Counted from the stretch's first letter, positions 6,992 to 15,314 are shown. The stretch: DNA of 26,057 bases from JBHJGO01 sp050331715 (GCA_050331715.1 JBHJGO010000062.1:1-26057); one strand, 5' to 3'. The notes: generated by a model from the sequence alone, not told the origin. A program made the numbers and translations.

Positions 6992-8392
6992 GTGGAAACT
7001 TCGCTTAATCCTTCACCGAATCATCTATGGTCTCAGGTACTGGAACGTTTGCAGATTCAACTAGGTGAACCCACCTATGACACCTGGATCAAGACGGCTC
7101 AGGCTGAGCAGTTAGACGACCATTGCCTGGTCATTCGGACACCCAATACTTTTGTACGAAATTGGTTGCAGAAGCATTACCGAGACATGATTACCGCTGC
7201 GGCGCAGGACATCTTAGGTCACAGTGTCGATGTTTACATTACCTCTGAAGTCGTTGATGCCGATATCATGGTTCCAGAGGAGTCGCTTCCAGTGTTGACA
7301 GAGCCACCTTTGAATTCCCCAGAACCCGATGGGACTCCAGTTGACCCCACCCATTTAAATATTCGGTATGTCTTTTCTCGATTTGTCGTTGGAGCCAACA
7401 GTCGCTTGGCCCATGCAGCCGCTTTAGCCGTTTCGGAGTCTCCTGGGCGAGAGTTCAATCCCCTATTTCTCTGTGGCGGTGTTGGTCTGGGAAAAACCCA
7501 TCTGATGCAAGCCATTGGCAATTATCGTCTGTCGGTTCAGCCTAACTGCAAAATTTCCTACGTTTCTTGCGAAAAATTCACCAATGATTTGATTGCTGCA
7601 ATTCGCCGCGATAGCATTCAGACCTTCCGAGAACACTATCGTGCGGCGGATATTTTACTGGTGGATGATATCCAATTCATTGAGAACAAGGAATATACCC
7701 AAGAGGAATTTTTCCATACCTTCAATACGCTGCACGAAGCGGGAAAGCAGGTTGTCCTGGCAGCGGATCGACCCCCAAATCACATTACAGGCCTCCAGGA
7801 TCGGCTCTGTTCGCGATTCTCAATGGGATTAGTTGCAGACATTCAACCTCCGGATCTAGAGACTCGCATGGCCATCCTTCAGAAGAAGTCGGAATATGAG
7901 GGGGTACATCTACCCCGAGATGTGGTGGAGTATGTTGCATCTGTGTATACCTCTAATATCAGGGAGTTGGAGGGAGCGCTGACGCGGGTAATCGCTTATA
8001 CCTCGATTTCCAATTTGCCGATGACTGTAGATAGTATCGCCCCAGCATTGGCTCCAGCGGAACAGGTCGAGGAATCCTCACCAGAAGCCATCTTTCAAGC
8101 CGTATCTGGCGCGTTCAAGGTGTCGATTGAAGATCTAAAAGGAACGTCTAGACGCCGGGAAATTAGTTTGGCACGTCAGGTAGCAATGTATCTGATGAGA
8201 CAGCATACGGATCTGAGTTTGCCTAAGATAGGAGAGGTATTTGGTGGAAAGGATCATACAACTGTCATGTATGGCTGTGATAAGATAACTCAATTACGCA
8301 CTCAAAATCCTGAGCTAGCTCAGACGGTGAGACAACTTAGTGAACAGATTAATTTTTCTAGTCGTAGCCGTACCAATCGAGGATCTTTCTAG
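6992..8392 (+). CDS. dnaA: Chromosomal replication initiator protein DnaA
   Basis: DnaA binds DnaA boxes at oriC, melts the adjacent AT-rich DNA and loads the replicative helicase. The 466-residue product has all four domains. Domain I (LWSQVLERL to about 85) is followed by a short variable linker. The AAA+ domain has Walker A GGVGLGKTH (162-170) and Walker B ILLVDDIQF (about 221-229). The C-terminal helix-turn-helix carries the DnaA signature GGKDHTTVMYG (418-428). The start is GTG at 6992 with no clear ribosome site, so translation may be weak. A terminator-like hairpin sits just upstream. Next to it lie the DnaA-box spacer and dnaN. In several model cyanobacteria dnaA is reported as dispensable, so its importance here is not certain. 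Confidence 0.97.
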   Translation: METSLNPSPNHLWSQVLERLQIQLGEPTYDTWIKTAQAEQLDDHCLVIRTPNTFVRNWLQKHYRDMITAAAQDILGHSVDVYITSEVVDADIMVPEESLPVLTEPPLNSPEPDGTPVDPTHLNIRYVFSRFVVGANSRLAHAAALAVSESPGREFNPLFLCGGVGLGKTHLMQAIGNYRLSVQPNCKISYVSCEKFTNDLIAAIRRDSIQTFREHYRAADILLVDDIQFIENKEYTQEEFFHTFNTLHEAGKQVVLAADRPPNHITGLQDRLCSRFSMGLVADIQPPDLETRMAILQKKSEYEGVHLPRDVVEYVASVYTSNIRELEGALTRVIAYTSISNLPMTVDSIAPALAPAEQVEESSPEAIFQAVSGAFKVSIEDLKGTSRRREISLARQVAMYLMRQHTDLSLPKIGEVFGGKDHTTVMYGCDKITQLRTQNPELAQTVRQLSEQINFSSRSRTNRGSF

Positions 8393-8501
8393 CTCTACAG
8401 TTTATTTGGTTGCAAATGTAGTTGTTTACGGATGATAGGTTACAAAAACTGAATTAGCAGATGGGGTTGAGTGTTGCTCAGTTCCTGTTGAGGTTTGCCC
8501 T

Positions 8502-8535
8502 GAGTTTTTAGACAATTCGAGTTTTTAGACAATTC
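8502..8535 (+). repeat. 17-base tandem repeat in the oriC spacer
   Basis: GAGTTTTTAGACAATTC is present twice with no gap (8502-8518 and 8519-8535). It lies about 80 bases before the first pair of DnaA boxes and does not itself contain a DnaA box. It could be a simple duplication or a binding iteron. Confidence 0.85.
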
Positions 8536-8614
8536 GGAGTGTGGCAGCTTCGGCATGGGCTGCGGGCTTCAGGGTCATCTTCTACGCGGGTTCCCTAGAA
8601 TCCGAAGATTGTCC

Positions 8615-8635
8615 TGTGGAAAAGCCTGTGGAAAA
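8615..8635 (-). promoter_or_regulatory. Pair of DnaA boxes
   Basis: TGTGGAAAA occurs at 8615-8623 and 8627-8635, the reverse complement of the DnaA box TTTTCCACA. The starts are 12 bases apart, close to one helical turn, so two DnaA monomers could bind on the same face. Confidence 0.75.
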
Positions 8636-8704
8636 CTCCGTGAAATGTGGCAGATATTAGCCCTTCGGATGATGCGGATTCCAATAATCGCGGGAATTGG
8701 AAGG

Positions 8705-8713
8705 TTTTCCACA
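8705..8713 (+). promoter_or_regulatory. DnaA box, forward orientation
   Basis: A perfect TTTTCCACA lies 69 bases past the box pair at 8615-8635 and in the opposite orientation. It is followed by AT-rich sequence up to about 8820, a possible unwinding region. Confidence 0.75.
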
Positions 8714-8923
8714 GATTTCTAACTTTGACTTTTAAATCAAGTTTCCTGAACCTCCTAAACCTGAAATTTTATGCCGTATTTTTTTCAGAACTCAGAAGTT
8801 GTAGTAGGGTTTTGATTTGAGGTACTAACGTTAGGCGGAGGGGTAGGTGGCGATCGCTTACCCTCGAACCCGATTTCGCTATGGCGAAACCTTCACTTGT
8901 CAAGACGCAGCAGGATTAACCCG

Positions 8924-10090
8924 ATGGAATTTGTCGTTGAGCAGCAAAAACTAAATGCAGGACTCTCCTTTGTTTCAAAAGCGGTGCCTGCCCGTCCCAG
9001 TCATCCAATTCTGGCTAATATTTTGCTGGAGGCAGACGAAGCCAGCCAAAGATTGAGTTTCACCGCCTTTGATTTGAGCTTGGGAATTCATACCAGTATC
9101 CCGGCCAAGATATCTGAGGGGGGGAGCTGTACTTTGCCCGCCAAGCTGTTCAGTGATATTGTTTCTCGCTTACCATCCGGTGAGATGACGCTGAAAGATA
9201 CTGAGGAGAATGTGATTACCCTCAAGGCTAGCTCAGGTCAGTACAAAATTCGAGGCATGGGGGCGGAAGAATACCCCGACCTACCTCAGGTTGAAACCGG
9301 AGAATCCTTGCAGCTAGAGGCTGATGCGTTGCTGGAGGGTTTACGGGGAACCCTATTTGCGACCAGTTCCGATGAGACCAAACAGGTACTCACCGGAGTT
9401 CATCTCAAAATTCAACAGGATACCCTGGAGTTCGCGTCAACGGATGGTCACCGCTTGGCGGTGGTGCAGACCAGTAACGTGCAGGAGGGAGCAGTTTCTG
9501 GACGCTCAAATTCAGAAGAGCTGGCCGTCACAATTCCAGCGCGTGCCTTGCGTGAAGTGGAACGCATGGTTGCAACGATGAGTCCAGATCCAGAGAGTGA
9601 TGCCCTGGCTTCAGTGAGTCTGCGGCTCGACGAAAGCCAGGTGATTTTTGAATGTGGCTATCAGCGGCTTAATAGCCGCAAGCTGGAGGGTACGTATCCA
9701 GCCTATCGTCAACTGATCCCAGAACAGTTTTTGAGTCAGGTTGAAACGAATCGCAGCCAGTTGGTTGGAGCCTTGGAACGAATTTCAGTTCTGGCTAGTC
9801 AGAAAAATGACATTGTCAAATGCACTCTAAATCCTGCTGAACAAAACCTGGCGCTATCTGTGGAAGCGGCGGAAGTTGGGGATGCTGTTGAATCTTTGAC
9901 GGCCCAGATTTCTAGCGATGAATCCCAGGAACTGGCGTTTAATGTCAAGTACTTACTGGAAGGTCTCAAGGCTCTCAACACCCAAGAGATCCAGATTTGT
10001 CTCAACACAGCCACCAGCCCTGTGATTCTCAATCCCCTCGGTGGCAGCAAAATGACCTATCTGGTTATGCCGGTACAAATTCGGGGTTAG
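8924..10090 (+). CDS. dnaN: DNA polymerase III beta subunit (sliding clamp)
   Basis: The beta clamp is a dimeric ring that tethers DNA polymerase III and many repair enzymes to DNA. The 388-residue product starts MEFVVEQQKLNAGLSFVSKA at ATG 8924, with AGGA at about 8911. A TTG 27 bases further upstream is rejected because the family begins at this methionine. Three repeated clamp domains are visible: about 1-120, 130-255 (FATSSDETKQVLTGV, then STDGHRLAV) and 260-388 (DIVKCTL to VMPVQIRG at the end). Length is typical. The stop codon overlaps that of the convergent egtD gene. Expression is probably from promoters inside the oriC spacer. Confidence 0.97.
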   Translation: MEFVVEQQKLNAGLSFVSKAVPARPSHPILANILLEADEASQRLSFTAFDLSLGIHTSIPAKISEGGSCTLPAKLFSDIVSRLPSGEMTLKDTEENVITLKASSGQYKIRGMGAEEYPDLPQVETGESLQLEADALLEGLRGTLFATSSDETKQVLTGVHLKIQQDTLEFASTDGHRLAVVQTSNVQEGAVSGRSNSEELAVTIPARALREVERMVATMSPDPESDALASVSLRLDESQVIFECGYQRLNSRKLEGTYPAYRQLIPEQFLSQVETNRSQLVGALERISVLASQKNDIVKCTLNPAEQNLALSVEAAEVGDAVESLTAQISSDESQELAFNVKYLLEGLKALNTQEIQICLNTATSPVILNPLGGSKMTYLVMPVQIRG

Positions 10091-11136
10091 ATCTCTGTTC
10101 CAGCTCTTAACTGACACAAGGTCAGACCATACCACTGGTTCTTATCTGTCCAGGTTTTCAATACCTCCAGGTTGTAGACCTGGAGCAGTTCTGGCATCCG
10201 ATGAATCTGAAACTTGCGAGAGATTTCGACCCGCATCCTCTCATCGGCGGCAAATCGAACCGTTAACCCCAAGTCCTTGAGGTGAACCATTTGATCCTGA
10301 CGGCTACGCAGGTCTGTTTCAATTTGAAACTTGCTTGGGTTATAGCGGGCAATATGTTCAAACTGGCTCAAATCAAAGTCGGCATCAAAGCGATGATTCA
10401 AGTGCTGCAAGATATTCAGAGTGAAGGCAGCAGTAATGCCCTGGGCATCGTTGTAGGCGGCCTCGACAACTTCTGTCTGCTTGTGTAGATCCGTGCCGAT
10501 GAGAAAATACTCACCGGGTTGCATGGCAGCCGCCACTCGCTGGATGAACTGATTCGCTTCTTCTGGATTCAGATTTCCTAGCGTGCTGCCCAGAAAACAA
10601 ATGATTCGGGGCAGAGCTGTTGGTTCAAGACTATCTAGGGCCGCTTCGTAGGTTCCAACTAAACCGTGGATTTGCAAAGAGGGATAATCAACCAACAATT
10701 CCCTCGCACTCAGTTCTAAAATGCCGCCGCTGATATCAATTGGGACATAACGCAATGGATTTCCCAACTGCTGATAAGCATCTAGTAAAATTCGAGTTTT
10801 CGTGGAGCTGCCACTACCAAGCTCCACCAATTCACAGGGCCCCGTTAAGCTGGCAATTTGCCCCGCATACTCTGACAGAATTGCGGCTTCTGTTCGAGTA
10901 GGATAATATTCTGGTTGTTGACAAATTTGCTCGAATAGTTCTGAACCGTAGTCATCGTATAAATACTTGGAAGGCAAGGACTTGGGAATCTGTAATAGCC
11001 CTCGAAGGATATCTTCTCCCTTGGCAGCTTCAATCTCTGATAGAGAAGGACTGTTAATCAGATGTTCGATTTGGAGACGCTGGGTAAACGTTGATTGAGG
11101 TGGAGTTGGAAAAGTTGATAGGTTTGAGGTTGGCAT
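10087..11136 (-). CDS. egtD: L-histidine N-alpha-methyltransferase, EgtD type
   Basis: EgtD trimethylates histidine with S-adenosylmethionine to give hercynine, the first step towards ergothioneine. The product is 349 residues from ATG 11136; a GTG one codon upstream is also possible. Family features are an N-terminal segment with SLPSKYLYDDYGSELFEQIC and EYYPTRTEAAIL, an SAM-binding motif ELGSGSSTKTRILL (about 103-116), PIDIS and CFLGSTLGNLNPEEA, and a late conserved EISRKF. The partner sulfoxide synthase gene egtB is not in this window, so complete ergothioneine synthesis cannot be claimed from here. A hairpin at 11265-11297 separates it from the upstream gene. The stop codon overlaps that of dnaN. 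Confidence 0.85.
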   Translation of the reverse strand: MPTSNLSTFPTPPQSTFTQRLQIEHLINSPSLSEIEAAKGEDILRGLLQIPKSLPSKYLYDDYGSELFEQICQQPEYYPTRTEAAILSEYAGQIASLTGPCELVELGSGSSTKTRILLDAYQQLGNPLRYVPIDISGGILELSARELLVDYPSLQIHGLVGTYEAALDSLEPTALPRIICFLGSTLGNLNPEEANQFIQRVAAAMQPGEYFLIGTDLHKQTEVVEAAYNDAQGITAAFTLNILQHLNHRFDADFDLSQFEHIARYNPSKFQIETDLRSRQDQMVHLKDLGLTVRFAADERMRVEISRKFQIHRMPELLQVYNLEVLKTWTDKNQWYGLTLCQLRAGTEI

Positions 11137-11264
11137 CACAATATTAGATGGAACAGCATCAGAGTCTCAAAGTGCAGAGTGCTTTTTTGAACAAGCCCAC
11201 AACTTTTGAAAAATCCTGTTTAGTATTCTACATAACTGTATCTTCTCACCGAATCTGGATCAAC

Positions 11265-11297
11265 AAAGCCCCTGAGATATTCAATCTCAGAGGCTTT
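11265..11297 (-). terminator. Strong hairpin, probable terminator for the arsS-TVP38 transcript
   Basis: AAAGCCCCTGAGAT (11265-11278) pairs with ATCTCAGAGGCTTT (11284-11297) over 14 positions with one mismatch and a 5-base loop. It lies past the end of the TVP38 gene on the minus strand and before egtD. The T-tract is short, so it may be a weak or bidirectional terminator. I see no gene in the remainder of 11137-11423. Confidence 0.6.
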
Positions 11298-11423
11298 CTA
11301 CTAAACCCTTAAAACCCTTTCTGTGTAAATCACGTCCAGAAATGGTCTAAATCGAGGAATTCATCACATCCTGCTTCATTCACTAAACTTGCAGAAACCA
11401 AAATTGTCAGAGCTTTGAGAGCC

Positions 11424-11510
11424 CTATTCTTCTGCAATCTTTTGATTCAGGGCTTGACGGGCAATTTTCGTGACGTAAACAGTTACCGCAACTGTTGCGA
11501 TGAGGCCGGC
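11424..11510 (-). other. In-frame continuation of the TVP38 gene after its stop codon
   Basis: Directly after the TGA at 11511-11513, the same frame reads AGLIATVAVTVYVTKIARQA and then LNQKIAEE before a TAG at 11424. This completes the last transmembrane helix, begun by TLGEWILY before the stop, and adds a basic tail like that expected of the family. It is therefore the lost C-terminus, separated by one stop codon. TGG to TGA is one simple possible change. Confidence 0.75.
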
Positions 11511-12152
11511 TCAGTACAGAATCCACTCTCCTAGAGTTCTTGAGCGACCATCCGTCCCCAAAGTTGCCAACTCTCCTGCTAGAGAACCAAGATAGACATA
11601 CATTGCAGTTCCTGGCAACATCCCAATCCAGGATGCAAAAAAGTAATCTTTCAGGGAAACGTTGGTGACACCGAAGGCATAGTTCAATAGGTTAAAGGGA
11701 AAGATTGGGGAAAGCCGCGTTAATCCGACAATTTTCCAGCCTTCCTTTCCCACCGCCTCGTCAATAGCCTGGAACTTTTCATTCCCGGAGATCTGCTTGG
11801 CTACCCAGCCCCGTGCCAGATAGCGACCAATCAAAAAGGCCAGTGTTGCACCAATCACCGAGCCGATTGATACATAAACGGTGCCTGGAACCACACCAAA
11901 TAGGAATCCAGCCCCCAGCGTCAGGATAGAACCGGGCAGGAACAGAACGGTTGCCAGAATGTAAATCAGAATGAATACCGCTGGCCCCAGGGGGCCGAGG
12001 CTATCAATCCAATTCAGGGCATTGGTGAGTAGCTGTTGTACGCCGAGCAATTTTCCTCCAATAATCAATGCGGCAACGGCAGCCGCTAGTCCTACTAATT
12101 TTAAGATCTTGCCGGTGGATCGGCCTTGAGCTGAAGACTGTTCTTGATGCAT
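11511..12152 (-). CDS. TVP38/TMEM64 (SNARE-associated, DedA-like) membrane protein, C-terminally truncated
   Basis: The visible product is 213 residues with several membrane spans and the SNARE-associated/VTT domain in the middle. Typical pieces are FLPGSILTLGAGFLFG, GSVIGATLAFLIGRYLARGW, LTRLSPIFPFNLLNYAFG and GMLPGTAMYVYLGSLAG. Proteins of this superfamily are thought to act as lipid scramblases or transporters in the cytoplasmic membrane; the substrate is unknown. ATG at 12152. The frame stops at a TGA at 11511-11513 inside what should be the final helix, and the missing part follows in frame (11424-11510). The gene lies 143 bases downstream of arsS on the same strand and may be cotranscribed with it. 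Confidence 0.88.
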   Translation of the reverse strand: MHQEQSSAQGRSTGKILKLVGLAAAVAALIIGGKLLGVQQLLTNALNWIDSLGPLGPAVFILIYILATVLFLPGSILTLGAGFLFGVVPGTVYVSIGSVIGATLAFLIGRYLARGWVAKQISGNEKFQAIDEAVGKEGWKIVGLTRLSPIFPFNLLNYAFGVTNVSLKDYFFASWIGMLPGTAMYVYLGSLAGELATLGTDGRSRTLGEWILY

Positions 12153-12295
12153 GGATTTAACCTCAGTTAATAGTGTTAGTTGTCATAAAAATCTGTCGTG
12201 AAACTAATCTATTGTTCAGCACTATCGTCTAGCACTATAGTCCAGCACTATTGCCAAACACCCCTGATGAGTGAAAATTTTTGAGTGGAAATAAC

Positions 12296-13285
12296 TTATC
12301 CAATCAGAGAGCCGCCACAACTAGAACCACTCCCTGCGGTACAACCATAGCAGTAGGGGGCCGTCTGAATTTCCTGGATGGCATCCAGGGTATCTAGTTC
12401 CAATAATCTCCCAACCGTGAGTACCTCTCCAGTGGGGGTACGAGCAGGTTGGCTCTCCATCTGATTGAAATCACAGTCATAGACATTTCCCAAGTAATCA
12501 ATCGACAGCTCATTACGACACATGAGATGCCGAACCGTGTCAGAGTTATAACTTGCTTCTAAAAATTCCAAATAGGGTTGATGGAGCTTTAGACGCTCTA
12601 AATGAAACTTGGTACGACCAATCGGAATATTAGTAATGGTCAGTAACTGATTAAACTGAACGTCAAAGTGTTTTTTCAGGTGAGCTTTGTAAGCTTGTTC
12701 CAGTCCAGGCTGTTCCGGCGGCAAAGAAAAGTTCAGATCCATCGGCACAGGGGGGTTATAAACCAAATCCAAAACCAATTCTGGCGCTTGCCCGTAGCCC
12801 AACCGATTCAGCCATTGCAACGCTTGAATCGACTCATCATAGACTCCCTGACCCCGCATTTTGTCAACATTGTCCTCCAAATAGCAGGGCAACGAAGCAA
12901 CGATTCGGGCTTGATGACGGGCGCAGTACTCAGGAATGTCCTCAAATCCCTCTACGAAGTAGATCGTCAAGTTCGATCGGATAATCACTTCTTTGCCTGT
13001 GGCACGGGCCACTTCTACCAGGGGTTTAAATCCATAGTTCATCTCTGGCGCGCCGCCGGTCAGATCAATGGTCTGAATCTGTGGGAATCGACGAATTAGG
13101 GCAATCAACTGGTCGCAAACTTCAGGAGATAACTCCTCTGTTCGCTTTGGCCCCGCTTCAACATGGCAGTGGGTGCAGGCGAGATTACACCGCTTACCCA
13201 GATTAATCTGGAGGGTGTGAATCGGTTCTTTTTTGAGCGCTGCTCCAACTTTTCGATGGAATGGCGTGGTTGTTGTTTGGATCAT
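12296..13285 (-). CDS. arsS: Radical SAM protein ArsS (arsenosugar biosynthesis type)
   Basis: The 329-residue product starts at ATG 13285; a TTG at 13297 is the only alternative. A radical SAM core near the N-terminus has the cluster motif CNLACTHC (Cys33, Cys37, Cys40), followed by DLTGGAPEMN. The C-terminal DUF3641-type region carries further cysteines (CRNELSIDYLGNVYDCDFNQ) and ends YCYGCTAGSGSSCGGSLIG. This is the architecture of ArsS, which works with the methyltransferase ArsM in making arsenosugars by adding a deoxyadenosyl group to dimethylarsenic. ArsM is not in the window. The TVP38 gene follows downstream. Confidence 0.85.
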   Translation of the reverse strand: MIQTTTTPFHRKVGAALKKEPIHTLQINLGKRCNLACTHCHVEAGPKRTEELSPEVCDQLIALIRRFPQIQTIDLTGGAPEMNYGFKPLVEVARATGKEVIIRSNLTIYFVEGFEDIPEYCARHQARIVASLPCYLEDNVDKMRGQGVYDESIQALQWLNRLGYGQAPELVLDLVYNPPVPMDLNFSLPPEQPGLEQAYKAHLKKHFDVQFNQLLTITNIPIGRTKFHLERLKLHQPYLEFLEASYNSDTVRHLMCRNELSIDYLGNVYDCDFNQMESQPARTPTGEVLTVGRLLELDTLDAIQEIQTAPYCYGCTAGSGSSCGGSLIG

Positions 13286-13466
13286 GTTCTGTGTCAATGA
13301 CTAGCTTTACCCTGAATCTCAAGTGTAAAGTGCTGTATTCAATTCAACTTAGTCTCTATTCAATCTAGACTTACTGAGTCTTCCCTGAGAACAGCCTGAA
13401 GCCTCGATAACATCAAGAAAACTAATTAAGAAAACCGTTCCACTTGAAGCGGAAACCCCATCAAGA

Positions 13467-13489
13467 ACCTGCTAACATGACTAGCAGGT
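13467..13489. repeat. Inverted repeat upstream of the channel gene
   Basis: ACCTGCTA (13467-13474) and TAGCAGGT (13482-13489) form a perfect 8-bp stem around ACATGAC. It lies 63 bases before the channel start at 13553 and in the intergenic space shared with divergent arsS. There is no T-tract, so an operator or leader structure is more likely than a terminator. Confidence 0.55.
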
Positions 13490-13552
13490 GAGGTTCTACC
13501 CAATAGAATTTGTCTGCTCCCTGAATGTACTGCGCGGCTCCCATCACTCTCT

Positions 13553-14914
13553 ATGCAAACCTTTCGTCCCAACTCAAAACAGGTCACAGCTTGGGAAAGT
13601 TTAATTGTTTTAATTACACTCTATAACTACATCGTCATTCCATTTCGGATTGCCTTCAGGGGAGGATCATCAAACCTGTGGATTACGCTCGACTATTTAA
13701 CTGATTTTATTCTAATCATTGATATTTTTTTACGATTTTATATCGGGTATATTGATCGAGGGGAAATGGTGACTGACAAGGTTAAAATTCAGCAACACTA
13801 TTTTTCCAAAGATTTTAAACTCTATCTGCTTGCGAGCTTTCCGCTTGACCTGATTTTTCGCTTAATTTTTCCGACCTCATCCATCCGCTCTCTACGGCTA
13901 TTGGGAATACTAAGGATTCCACGATTATTGCGAGGACTTCACTGCCTCGAAATTTTCCGAGAATGGGAAAACAACATCAGCATTAATCCAGCAGTGATCC
14001 GTATGCTGCAATTACTGTTGTTAATCTTTTTGATTGATCATTGGGTCGCTTGTATCTGGTACTTAATTGGTAGCATTGCAGTCGCAAATGCTCAGATTTC
14101 CTGGCTAACTAATTCCGGCCTAGAAAATGTCCTGCCGCGTACGAAATATCTCCATTCCCTGTACTGGTCGATTACAACCCTGACGACAGTTGGCTATGGT
14201 GATATTACCCCTGAGAATGATGTCGAAATCATCTTTTCGCTCATGGTGATGTTTTTAGGCGTTGCGATCTATGCTTTTATTATTGGTAATGTGGCCTCAA
14301 TCATGTCAAGCTTGAATGCAAGTCAAAACCATTTTCGAGAGAAGCTAGACCAGATCCAATCCTACATGCGAGAGCGGAGAATTCCTCGATATTTGCAAAA
14401 AGAAGTCCGCAACTACTATCAGTATTTATGGCGTTGCAATCGTGATGTGTCTTCGGAGCTAAATTTTCTAGATGAACTGCCTCATTCTCTAAAAACAAAT
14501 CTCTATCTTCATCTTTATCGCGATTTAGTTGAGGAGGTTCCCCTGTTTCAGGAAGCCGAACCTAACTTTATTCGGGATCTGGTCAATAAGTTACAACCCA
14601 TTGTTCTCCCTCCTGATGAGTGTGTGATTCGGGAGGGAGAAATTGGCCATGAAATGTACTTTATTAGTAAGGGAGAGCTAGAAGCGTTTTCGCAAGAAGG
14701 AGATAAAGTGACAATTTACCGCACCATGTCGGCGGGATATTTCTTTGGAGAAATTGCCCTGCTTTGTACCACTGAACGAACCGCTTCCGTCAAGACGCTG
14801 ACCTACTGCGAATTGTTTAGGCTTGACCAGGACGACTTTACAAAGGTTCTGAGTAAGTACCCCGAAGCTCGGCAGAAAATCTCGGCAATTGCTCAGCAAC
14901 GATATGGGCAGTAA
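13553..14914 (+). CDS. Cyclic-nucleotide-gated potassium channel
   Basis: The 453-residue product is a six-helix voltage-sensor-type channel with a C-terminal cyclic-nucleotide-binding domain. Helices S1-S3 lie in about 15-100. The S4-like arginine series IRSLRLLGILRIPRLLRG spans 111-128. S5 is about 150-172, the pore has the K+ filter TVGYGD (212-217), and S6 is about 225-250. A C-linker follows (about 255-325). The nucleotide pocket has FGE (398-400) and the phosphate-binding arginine in ERTAS (Arg409), with GELEAF at 374-379. The protein probably passes K+ across the plasma or thylakoid membrane under cAMP control. No typical upstream ribosome site is evident at ATG 13553. Confidence 0.9.
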   Translation: MQTFRPNSKQVTAWESLIVLITLYNYIVIPFRIAFRGGSSNLWITLDYLTDFILIIDIFLRFYIGYIDRGEMVTDKVKIQQHYFSKDFKLYLLASFPLDLIFRLIFPTSSIRSLRLLGILRIPRLLRGLHCLEIFREWENNISINPAVIRMLQLLLLIFLIDHWVACIWYLIGSIAVANAQISWLTNSGLENVLPRTKYLHSLYWSITTLTTVGYGDITPENDVEIIFSLMVMFLGVAIYAFIIGNVASIMSSLNASQNHFREKLDQIQSYMRERRIPRYLQKEVRNYYQYLWRCNRDVSSELNFLDELPHSLKTNLYLHLYRDLVEEVPLFQEAEPNFIRDLVNKLQPIVLPPDECVIREGEIGHEMYFISKGELEAFSQEGDKVTIYRTMSAGYFFGEIALLCTTERTASVKTLTYCELFRLDQDDFTKVLSKYPEARQKISAIAQQRYGQ

Positions 14915-14916
14915 TT

Positions 14917-15207
14917 CTATTCTGTTGTCTCTGGAGCAGCAGTAATATCGAAGTAATCCAGCACATAAATCACTCCAGCAGCTAGAAAAATTCCAATCAC
15001 CAGACCAATTCCTATTAGAAACAAGAAAGAACGCTGAATTGCCTTAACGTCTGGATGCTCTTCCTCCACTTCTACATCTTCCAGGTCTTCGATGACTGGA
15101 TAATAAGTTTTCTCCAGTGGATCGGTTGGTTGGGAAGAAGTCTGACCATTCATCTGCTCGCCCAAGGGATGATTATGATTGTTGCCGTTGTTCGGAAATA
15201 AATTCAT
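14917..15207 (-). CDS. Single-pass membrane protein of unknown function, 96 residues
   Basis: The product starts at ATG 15207 with an Asn-rich, low-complexity N-terminus. An acidic patch follows (EDLEDVEVEEEHPDV, about 40-54). One clear transmembrane helix comes next (FLFLIGIGLVIGIFLAAGVI, about 61-80), then a short acidic tail. The arrangement suggests a protein with a long acidic hydrophilic N-terminal region anchored by one helix. The family is not recognised. It converges on the channel gene with two bases between their ends and follows rnz on the same strand by 107 bases, so it may share the rnz transcript. Confidence 0.65.
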   Translation of the reverse strand: MNLFPNNGNNHNHPLGEQMNGQTSSQPTDPLEKTYYPVIEDLEDVEVEEEHPDVKAIQRSFLFLIGIGLVIGIFLAAGVIYVLDYFDITAAPETTE

Positions 15208-15314
15208 GGGTTTAGGTGATATGGCGATTGCGATCTTATGAAGTACAGATTTGAGGGGTGGCGCGGTGCGCCGCCAGTCCTGCGCCCCAGCAGCGTTGGA
15301 AACACTGTATTAAC

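Larger units (their letters stand above)
8393..8923. other. Probable chromosomal origin of replication (oriC)
   Basis: The 531-base spacer between dnaA and dnaN holds no gene. It contains two inverted-orientation DnaA boxes (TGTGGAAAA at 8615 and 8627), one forward box (TTTTCCACA at 8705), a 17-base tandem repeat at 8502-8535, AT-rich runs (about 8714-8820) and a HIP1 site (8850). Location between dnaA and dnaN is a classic bacterial origin arrangement, and TTTTCCACA is the preferred cyanobacterial DnaA box. The assignment is by sequence only. Some cyanobacteria do not fire from one fixed origin. Confidence 0.7.

Noticed and set aside
12668..13099. 143-residue plus-strand frame opposite arsS
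   Set aside because: It lies wholly antisense to a well-supported radical SAM gene and shows no recognisable domain or ribosome site.
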